Positions 1 to 5,852 of a DNA stretch of 12,595 nucleotides are shown here, piece by piece. The translations under genes and the position numbers were made by a program. Positions within the stretch are counted from its first letter, which is position 1; each line of letters begins with the position of its first letter. Under the pieces are notes generated by a model, which did not search any database, was not told the DNA's origin, and saw only the letters and a list, made by a program, of their open reading frames with translations. Source of the DNA: an uncultured Saprospiraceae bacterium (lineage in GTDB: Bacteria > Bacteroidota > Bacteroidia > Chitinophagales > Saprospiraceae); NCBI GenBank assembly GCA_937973565.1, contig CALJKQ010000008.1:1-12595 (forward strand). Direction: 5' to 3'.

Positions 1-2
1 AT

Positions 3-158
3 TTGGGGCATTGGCACATCAATCCCGGTTCCTACGGGCACCACGGCTTTCATTTTATCAGAACTGCCATCAAGGCAAAGTTGGATGCAGGCAAACTCAT
101 TGAATTAAATGTGATCGAACTGGGTAAAAGGGGTATAATTGACCAGAAAATGACATGA
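3..158 (+). CDS. C-terminal fragment of an unidentified protein, possibly a metallophosphoesterase
   Basis: The frame is open from the left edge to a TGA at 156-158 and gives 51 residues; the 5' end is outside the window. The visible start contains GHWHINPGSYGHHGFH, followed by a basic and hydrophobic tail ending in KRGIIDQKMT. A GH-x-H element close to an NPGS segment resembles the last metal-binding motif of calcineurin-like metallophosphoesterases. However, the order and spacing do not match a family I can name with confidence, so that function is only a suggestion. The coherent reading and the clear stop favour a real gene over the other two frames, which also stop within this stretch. 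It ends 51 bases before the hemE ATG on the same strand, so the two could be co-transcribed. Confidence 0.5.
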   Translation: MGHWHINPGSYGHHGFHFIRTAIKAKLDAGKLIELNVIELGKRGIIDQKMT

Positions 159-186
159 AAATAAAAAGCAGAGCAACCGGATAGGT

Positions 187-194
187 TATCTTTG
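187..194 (+). promoter_or_regulatory. Candidate -7 promoter element for hemE
   Basis: TATCTTTG at 187-194 matches the Bacteroidota -7 consensus TAnnTTTG exactly. No TTTG-like -33 element is visible at the usual distance upstream. If used, transcription would begin just before the ATG at 210, leaving a very short leader. An eight-base match can occur by chance, so confidence is low. Confidence 0.25.
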
Positions 195-209
195 CGGCCA
201 ATTTTATTT

Positions 210-1241
210 ATGAAAGTGACTAATGATTTATTGCTGCGGGTGCTCAAGGGGGAAGAAGTAGAAAGACCTCCAGTGTGGCTGATGCGACAAGCAGGTAGAA
301 TTTTACCCGAATACAGGGCTGTGAGGGCAAGTCTCAGTGGGTTCATTGAATTGGTAAAAAGTCCGGATCTGGTAGCTGAGGTTACCATTCAACCCGTTGA
401 TGCACTCGATGTTGATGCCGCCATTTTATTTTCAGATATTCTAGTGATTCCGGAAGCTATGGGACTGGCTTATGAAATGGTAGAAGCACGGGGACCTTAT
501 TTTCCCCAAACCATCGAAAATAAAAATGACATTGATCTCCTTATCAGTGGTAAAGCAGCTGCTGACAATCTGAGTTATGTTTATGAAGGTATAACCAGGA
601 CATTGGAAAAATTAGAAGGACGCGTACCCTTGATTGGTTTTGCGGGCGCTCCATTTACCCTTTTTTGTTACATGGTAGAGGGCAAAGGAAGCAAAACCTT
701 TTCCAAGGCTAAGAAGATGATTTATTCGCAACCCGAACTGACACATCAATTGCTGCAAAAAATAACAGAAACCGTTATTGAATACCTGATATTAAAAGTA
801 AAGGCAGGCGTCCATGTGGTTCAGGTTTTTGATTCGTGGGCCGGTGTATTGGATAGAGATGTATATGATGCCTTTTGTATACCCTACCTCAAACAAATCA
901 ATGAGGCGCTTTCCCCATATTGCCCTGTCATTTTGTTTCCCAAAGGAGCGTGGTTTAGCCTGAAGTCCTTACACGAAATAGGAAGTACCGGTTTGGGAAT
1001 TGACTGGAGCATTGATCCCGAATATGCCAGAAACATAACCGGTCCCGGTAAAGTACTGCAGGGTAATTTGGATCCATGTATCCTTTATGCCAGTGAAGCT
1101 GTAATCAGAGAAAAAGCCAGCGAACTCTGCCGGAGATTTGGGAGAAATCACATTGCCAATCTGGGTCATGGCGTTTATCCGGATACCCCTTTGGAAAACG
1201 TCCGCATATTTGTGGATGAGGTCAAAAAATTCAGATATTAA
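210..1241 (+). CDS. hemE: Uroporphyrinogen decarboxylase
   Basis: This cytoplasmic enzyme (EC 4.1.1.37) removes the four acetate carboxyls of uroporphyrinogen III to make coproporphyrinogen III in haem synthesis. The protein is 343 residues, the normal family length. The N-terminal signature PVWLMRQAGR spans residues 21-30. The catalytic Asp is D76 in LFSDIL, the active-site Tyr is Y154 in GAPFTLFCYMVEG, and the conserved C-terminal His is H320 in NLGHG. All key residues are present, so it should be active. I chose the ATG at 210: an in-frame TTG at 192 would add six residues with no family support and overlaps a candidate -7 element. No other haem gene is visible. It is followed by 142 bases before the next start, with no convincing hairpin terminator, only a T-rich run near 1308-1318. 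Confidence 0.97.
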   Translation: MKVTNDLLLRVLKGEEVERPPVWLMRQAGRILPEYRAVRASLSGFIELVKSPDLVAEVTIQPVDALDVDAAILFSDILVIPEAMGLAYEMVEARGPYFPQTIENKNDIDLLISGKAAADNLSYVYEGITRTLEKLEGRVPLIGFAGAPFTLFCYMVEGKGSKTFSKAKKMIYSQPELTHQLLQKITETVIEYLILKVKAGVHVVQVFDSWAGVLDRDVYDAFCIPYLKQINEALSPYCPVILFPKGAWFSLKSLHEIGSTGLGIDWSIDPEYARNITGPGKVLQGNLDPCILYASEAVIREKASELCRRFGRNHIANLGHGVYPDTPLENVRIFVDEVKKFRY

Positions 1242-1333
1242 TATAAAGTTCTTCCCATTGTTCTGCTATTCTTATGCTGCAGCGATGACAGGGTGAATAT
1301 CACATTATTTTTTTCTTTAATTTATAAACATAT

Positions 1334-1346
1334 TAGATAAAATCTA
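1334..1346. promoter_or_regulatory. Inverted repeat, candidate operator of the S24 regulator
   Basis: TAGAT-AAA-ATCTA is a perfect inverted repeat with 5-base arms and a 3-base centre. It ends three bases before a candidate -7 element and lies 38 bases before the regulator's ATG. HTH/S24 repressors commonly bind short dyads over their own promoter, so autoregulation is plausible. A short AT-rich dyad in AT-rich DNA can also arise by chance. Confidence 0.25.
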
Positions 1347-1348
1347 TA

Positions 1349-1356
1349 TATATTTG
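1349..1356 (+). promoter_or_regulatory. Candidate -7 promoter element for the S24 regulator
   Basis: TATATTTG at 1349-1356 matches TAnnTTTG exactly and lies 28 bases upstream of the ATG at 1384. Upstream, only weak TTTA-like sequence is seen where a -33 TTTG would be expected. The element overlaps the TTG at 1354, which argues against that TTG being the translation start. Confidence 0.3.
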
Positions 1357-1383
1357 CCTGATGAACCACTCATTTTCAGTCAA

Positions 1384-2091
1384 ATGAATTTACCCGCGAT
1401 AACAAAACGTTTTGCTGAAATAGTAGCCATTCTAAATTCCAGGGGCATTATCAAATCCGTAAGTCAATTGGCGGAAGCACTGGATACACACAAACAATCG
1501 CTTCATGAGATTGTCAATGGAAAACGAAATTTGACTTTAGAGCTTGCCAGCAGGGTATGCGAAGAATTTGCAGTGAATCCTTCTTTCCTGCTCATGGGGC
1601 AACTTCCTAAATTTGTACAGGCAGACACAAGTTACAAACGAGACAACATATCCTATATTCCGGTTAAAGTTCAGGCCGGTTATGGAGAGCAGATCAGCAA
1701 TCCCATTTTTGAAGCCGAACTTGAAAAATTCAATTTGCCCGGCAGTCAATTCCAGGACGATGAATATCGTTGCTTTGAAGTCGAAGGGGAAAGCATGTAT
1801 CCCCATTATTTAAATGGCGATAAGGTAATATGCTCCCCTATTCCTAAGATCTATTTGAACCAGGCCATACGAGATTATATGGTTTACGTTGTTGTTACCG
1901 AACATTCGTTGCTATTGAAAAGACTGATCAATAAAATCAAAAGCGAGGGTTGTATTGAACTCCTGTCTGACAATACCCTGTTTGACCCCAAAAAGCTACC
2001 AATAACAGAAGTTTTGGAAGTTTGGAAAGTAGAGGGTCTTATTACCCAAAGGAGTTTCAGCGTACGTAAGCCGGAACCTCCCCTCAATTAA
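1384..2091 (+). CDS. LexA/CI-like transcriptional regulator: XRE helix-turn-helix plus S24 peptidase
   Basis: The protein is 235 residues. Residues about 8-72 form a Cro/CI-type helix-turn-helix with SVSQLAEALDTHKQSLHEIV, followed by NGKRN and a second helical part ending in FLLMG. Residues about 91-225 form an S24 (LexA/UmuD-like) domain. The nucleophile is S137 in GESMYP and the general base is K179 in LLLKRL. A possible Ala-Gly cleavage site lies at A98-G99 in QAGYG; the spacings (39 and 42 residues) resemble those of LexA. It is probably a cytoplasmic DNA-binding repressor that may self-cleave under stress, but its targets are unknown. No phage, SOS or polymerase V genes are visible, so it is not clearly a prophage repressor or LexA itself. 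I chose the ATG at 1384 over the in-frame TTG at 1354, since the HTH begins right after it. Its stop overlaps the convergent biotin carboxylase stop. Confidence 0.9.
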   Translation: MNLPAITKRFAEIVAILNSRGIIKSVSQLAEALDTHKQSLHEIVNGKRNLTLELASRVCEEFAVNPSFLLMGQLPKFVQADTSYKRDNISYIPVKVQAGYGEQISNPIFEAELEKFNLPGSQFQDDEYRCFEVEGESMYPHYLNGDKVICSPIPKIYLNQAIRDYMVYVVVTEHSLLLKRLINKIKSEGCIELLSDNTLFDPKKLPITEVLEVWKVEGLITQRSFSVRKPEPPLN

Positions 2092-3503
2092 TCTGCAGAA
2101 AGTAAAGCTGCGGCGGCTTCCGCTTTATCCTTGATTTGTTGCAAATAGGTATCCCTGGAAAAATACCTGGGCACAAAGGATGTGTCAAACTTACCCGATA
2201 CGAATGCATCGTGGTGCATAACAAAGTTGCCAAAATCCAACGTTGTTTCAATTCCCTCAATGTCATAATGCTGAATGGCCCATTTCATTTTTTCGATGGC
2301 TGCCCTTCGGGTGGTGCCATGGGTTGTCAGTTTTGCAATCATGGGATCATAGTACATGGGGATCTCCATACCTTCTCTGAATCCATCATCCACCCTTATC
2401 CCTTCACCTATAGGCAACTTGTATTTTTTTAAGACATTGATGCTGGGGAGAAAATTGTTAAAAGGATCTTCGGCATATACGCGCAACTCCATGGCATGGC
2501 CGTGTATACTCAAATCCTGCTGTTTATAGGGCAGAGGATATCCCATAGCTACTTTTATCTGAAGTTCAACCAGGTCAATACCGGTAATCATCTCCGTAAC
2601 CGGGTGCTCAACCTGAAGTCTGGTGTTCATTTCCAGAAAATAAAAATTCAGGTGCTTGTCAACGAGAAACTCAACGGTACCTGCCCCCAGGTAATCACAA
2701 GACCTGGCCACATTGACCGCTGCCTCACCCATTTTATTTCTCAATTCAGGTGAAAGAACACTGCTGGGTGCCTCTTCTACCACTTTTTGGTGTCGTCTTT
2801 GAATGCTGCATTCTCTTTCGAAAAGATGGATAACATTGCCGTGCGCATCGGCCATGATTTGAAATTCAATGTGGCGGGGCTCCTCAACGTATTTTTCAAT
2901 GAATACAGAAGAATCGCCAAAAGAAGAAAGGGCTTCGCTCATTGCCATTTGAAGCTGATCCTTCATTTCAGAACCATTGGTCACAAGGCGCATGCCTTTT
3001 CCTCCCCCACCGGCAGAAGCTTTGATCAAAACGGGATAACCAATTTCAGCTGCAATTTTTTCGCATTCTGCGGGATCATTGAGTGAATAGTCTGTGCCGG
3101 GAACCAAAGGAATATCAAATTTTTTAACTGCATCTTTGGCTGCCAGTTTACTGCCCATTATTTCCATAGAATGTGCAGACGGACCTATCAAAATGATGCC
3201 ATGCTTCTCCAGGTTTGCAGCAAAGGTGGGATTCTCACTTAAAAATCCGTACCCCGGGTGAATGGCATCTACATTCAGCCGTTTGGCCACTTCAACTATC
3301 TTATCCTGCATCAAATAGGACTGATTGGAAGGTGGCGGCCCTATTAAAACAGCCTCATCGGCCATGCCCACGAAAGGTGCATTGGCATCTGCTTCGCTGT
3401 AAACTGCTACAGAGGCTATTCCCATTTTCTTTAATGTCCGGAAAACTCTGCATGCTATCTCTCCTCTATTGGCCACTAATACTTTATGAATTGGCTTGAT
3501 CAT
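2088..3503 (-). CDS. accC: Biotin carboxylase subunit of an acyl-CoA carboxylase (AccC type)
   Basis: This enzyme carboxylates biotin on a carrier protein using ATP and bicarbonate, the first half-reaction of acetyl- or propionyl-CoA carboxylase (EC 6.3.4.14). The protein is 471 residues. The N-terminal domain has LVANRGEIACRVFR (9-22) and HPGYGFLSEN (82-91). The ATP-grasp part shows KASAGGGGKGMR (161-172) and ERECSIQRRHQKVVEEAPS (229-247). FLEMNTRLQVEHPVTE (289-304) holds the metal and catalytic residues E291, N293 and R295. The C-terminal domain follows from about residue 335 (ELRVYAEDP). It is about 20 residues longer than E. coli AccC and has an Ala-rich tail. No biotinyl domain is fused and no carrier or carboxyltransferase gene is nearby, so the acyl-CoA substrate cannot be told; a pyruvate carboxylase A subunit is an alternative. 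It is divergent from the glycerate kinase across 78 bases. Confidence 0.93.
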   Translation of the reverse strand: MIKPIHKVLVANRGEIACRVFRTLKKMGIASVAVYSEADANAPFVGMADEAVLIGPPPSNQSYLMQDKIVEVAKRLNVDAIHPGYGFLSENPTFAANLEKHGIILIGPSAHSMEIMGSKLAAKDAVKKFDIPLVPGTDYSLNDPAECEKIAAEIGYPVLIKASAGGGGKGMRLVTNGSEMKDQLQMAMSEALSSFGDSSVFIEKYVEEPRHIEFQIMADAHGNVIHLFERECSIQRRHQKVVEEAPSSVLSPELRNKMGEAAVNVARSCDYLGAGTVEFLVDKHLNFYFLEMNTRLQVEHPVTEMITGIDLVELQIKVAMGYPLPYKQQDLSIHGHAMELRVYAEDPFNNFLPSINVLKKYKLPIGEGIRVDDGFREGMEIPMYYDPMIAKLTTHGTTRRAAIEKMKWAIQHYDIEGIETTLDFGNFVMHHDAFVSGKFDTSFVPRYFSRDTYLQQIKDKAEAAAALLSAD

Positions 3504-3581
3504 CTGGGTCTGAATTTATAGTGTAAATTTAAAAATTTGGCACCTGAAAAAGGCGGACTTGTGTATTTTTATTCAAAATTA

Positions 3582-4685
3582 ATGATGTACATACTTTTGT
3601 GTCCGATCAGTTTTAAAGGCAGCATGACTTCCAAAGAGTTTTGTCTATGGGCACAGCCCTTTCTAAAAGACAGGTATCCTCAACACCTTATCAGCTACAG
3701 TGTAATGGCAGATGGAGGTGAAGGCAGTTTGGAGGCATTGATAAATGTGATGCCAGATGCGACGATTCACCCATGCGAGGTGGTAGATGCCATTCACCGG
3801 CCTTTGACAGCTCATTATCTCACCATTGATGATACGGCATACGTTGAATTGGCGATAGCATCCGGCTTATCCACGATAGAACCTGAACACAGAAGCCTCA
3901 CTTATTCCAATACATTTGGCACCGGCATGGTTATCAGAAAAGCCTACGAAGCCGGCTTCAGGAAATTCGTTTTGTTTTGTGGTGGCAGTGCAACGATTGA
4001 CGGCGGGACCGGAATTTTACAAGCCCTGGGTTTTAATCTATTGGATGCCAAAGGTAATTTAATCTCAGATCGCAAAAACGGTTTGTTGGAAGTTGTTAAG
4101 ATAGTAGACACCGGCTATTTTCGACCCGAATCCTTTACGCTCGTTTTGGATGTGCAGAATCCACTTTGTGGTGAAAAGGGAGCAGCCAAGGTTTATGGAC
4201 CACAGAAAGCAGGTCTAAACGATGATTTAAATCTATTGGATCGGGCCCTTATTGATCTGTTTAAAATGATAAATCAAAGCTCTTCATCACACCACACAAT
4301 GGATGCTGAGGGCTTGGGGGCTGCAGGTGGCATGGCCTTAGGACTGAGTTACTTTACCACAAAATGGCAGTTCGGGAAAGACTATTTCATGAAACTTACC
4401 GGTTTACCCGAAAAGATCAAAGCTGTCGATTGGGTGATAACAGGAGAAGGAAAATTTGACGTACAGAGCTTTATGGGTAAATTAACAGGATCTGTTATAA
4501 ATCTTTGTTCGGAATTAAATAAGAAATGTTTTGTGATATGCGGAAAAAACGAATTTCCTGATGTTCCTGGTAATGTATCGGTTATAGAATTAACCTCAGG
4601 TGACTTATGTGAAAATTCAATGTTGAATCCCCGACCCTCCCTTGAAAATGCACTATTAACTGTATTTGCCAATAACAGGGAGTAA
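3582..4685 (+). CDS. Glycerate kinase, GarK/GlxK family
   Basis: The enzyme phosphorylates D-glycerate with ATP, linking glyoxylate, serine or glucarate breakdown to glycolysis; family members of this type usually make 2-phosphoglycerate. The protein is 367 residues, close to the usual 370-380. Family motifs appear in order: PISFKGSMTS (8-17; the usual form is PDSFKGS), VMADGGEGS (41-49), CGGSATIDGGTGILQALGF (133-151), DVQNPLCGEKGAAKVYGPQK (190-209), GLGAAGGMALGL (244-255) and VITGEGKFDVQS (285-296). The Asp that usually follows the first Pro is Ile here, a possible active-site variation. I chose the ATG at 3582, as the family begins with this first beta strand; an ATG one codon later is equally possible. 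An in-frame TTG at 3537 would add 15 unsupported residues. No neighbouring glycerate-pathway genes are seen. Confidence 0.93.
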   Translation: MMYILLCPISFKGSMTSKEFCLWAQPFLKDRYPQHLISYSVMADGGEGSLEALINVMPDATIHPCEVVDAIHRPLTAHYLTIDDTAYVELAIASGLSTIEPEHRSLTYSNTFGTGMVIRKAYEAGFRKFVLFCGGSATIDGGTGILQALGFNLLDAKGNLISDRKNGLLEVVKIVDTGYFRPESFTLVLDVQNPLCGEKGAAKVYGPQKAGLNDDLNLLDRALIDLFKMINQSSSSHHTMDAEGLGAAGGMALGLSYFTTKWQFGKDYFMKLTGLPEKIKAVDWVITGEGKFDVQSFMGKLTGSVINLCSELNKKCFVICGKNEFPDVPGNVSVIELTSGDLCENSMLNPRPSLENALLTVFANNRE

Positions 4686-4735
4686 CGCAAAAAGAACGAA
4701 ACCACACAATTCATGAAAGTAAATTAGAGTTTGCC

Positions 4736-4767
4736 AAAACAAAAAAGGGATCCCTTGGGATCCCTTT
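4736..4767 (-). terminator. Rho-independent terminator of the surface-protein operon
   Basis: Arms at 4744-4754 and 4757-4767 are perfect complements of 11 bases (AAAGGGATCCC) around TT; in practice the loop would open to about four bases. On the minus strand the hairpin is followed by TTTTTT, G, TTTT, which makes it a canonical terminator 25 bases after the stop of the T9SS-sorted protein. On the plus strand the following TATATTG is a poor U-tract, so it would end glycerate kinase transcripts less well. Confidence 0.85.
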
Positions 4768-4791
4768 ATATTGTCAATCAATTAAAGCAAA

Positions 4792-5841
4792 TTATTCTAC
4801 TTTAATGAATTTTCTGTTGATCACCTGATCACCATAATTAAATTGCAAAGAGTAGAACCCGGGAGCTATATCTTTCACAGATAGCTCCTGCGGATTGGTT
4901 GTATCAAAAGATACTTTTCTAACCAATTTACCTTGAACATCCAATAAGTCCATCTCAATTACCTGTCCTTTTACACCATTGAAGTTAACATTCAACTTGT
5001 CAGAAGTTGGGTTGGGATAAATAGAGAAGTCGGTAACATCAAAACAATTGTATTCATGGGAAATGGTTTCAGATACCTTAAAAGTACCATCCAGATCCAA
5101 TTCTACCAATCTATAGTAGTAGGTACCGTTTGACTTAAAGTTGACATCTTCAAAAGAATAATCTCTGAGTACAGAAGAATTCTGATTGCTGTTGATAAAT
5201 GCAATCTGTTCGAATTCTTTACCATCCAAAGATCTTTCAACAGCAAAGCCCTTGCTATTGATTTCAGCTTCTGTGGACCAGTTTAACTGTATTCCTGCAC
5301 AATCGATGCTTCTGGTTTTGAAGCCTGTCAGTTTAACAGGAAGTGGTGCTGTAACGCTTAAACTAGCCACTTCACCATCGTTATCACCTGAATTTGTATT
5401 GGAACAGTTGAGTGCATCTGAAGCATTGCTGGAAGAAACACCGTTTGAAACCAGTGAAAATCCGGTTACATTTACCGTTATCAATCCTCCATCACCGTCA
5501 GCTAATGTTACAATGTTGTTTCCATACAAAGCATTGTCTACTGCTGAATACACCCAAGTAAAGCTTGGACCAAAGCCGGTCATCGCCACAGCGGCAGCAC
5601 CACCTGTTGGTTTGTATGAACCTGATGCCGGAAATGATATAACCACATCCAGACATCCGGGAGCTAACTCGCCTCCAGGACTGGTCTCATTGATAGAAAT
5701 AAAGGTAAGGAAGTTGGTAGTTCCACCAACAGGTATAGAAGTTGCGGAGAAACCCGCAGAACTCACTATAAAGTCTACCTGCGAGTAGCCGTTGAAGGCT
5801 ACTGCAGTTAGCGTTAATAACAATAAGAATACTTTCTTCAT
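4792..5841 (-). CDS. Secreted protein with T9SS type A sorting domain
   Basis: The 349-residue protein has a clear signal peptide: MKK, a hydrophobic core at 4-16, and likely cleavage near S20/Q21 in NGYSQ. Residues about 22-164 form a DUF11/CARDB-like beta domain ending in DNDGEVASLSV. Residues about 166-265 look like the fibronectin-like domain common in T9SS cargo: PLPVKLTGF, LNWSTEAEINSKGFAVERS, then YYYRLVELDLDG. Residues 272-349 are a T9SS type A C-terminal domain, starting FSIYPNPTSDKLNV and ending INRKFIKVE. It should be exported by Sec, then by T9SS, and be released or attached to the cell surface. The start has an A-rich leader typical of Bacteroidota. It lies 11 bases after the giant gene with no separate promoter seen, so co-transcription is likely. 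Its biochemical role is unknown; a structural partner or anchor for the giant protein is my inference. Confidence 0.9.
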   Translation of the reverse strand: MKKVFLLLLTLTAVAFNGYSQVDFIVSSAGFSATSIPVGGTTNFLTFISINETSPGGELAPGCLDVVISFPASGSYKPTGGAAAVAMTGFGPSFTWVYSAVDNALYGNNIVTLADGDGGLITVNVTGFSLVSNGVSSSNASDALNCSNTNSGDNDGEVASLSVTAPLPVKLTGFKTRSIDCAGIQLNWSTEAEINSKGFAVERSLDGKEFEQIAFINSNQNSSVLRDYSFEDVNFKSNGTYYYRLVELDLDGTFKVSETISHEYNCFDVTDFSIYPNPTSDKLNVNFNGVKGQVIEMDLLDVQGKLVRKVSFDTTNPQELSVKDIAPGFYSLQFNYGDQVINRKFIKVE

Positions 5842-5852
5842 TGTGTTTTATT

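Noticed and set aside
50..388. A 112-codon minus-strand frame across the start of hemE.
   Set aside because: It overlaps hemE and the end of the upstream gene in antisense and shows no family features.
3536..3571. TTTG at 3536-3539 and TATTTTTA at 3564-3571 as a promoter of glycerate kinase.
   Set aside because: The spacing of 24 bases is too long and the last base of the -7 element does not match, so it was not annotated.
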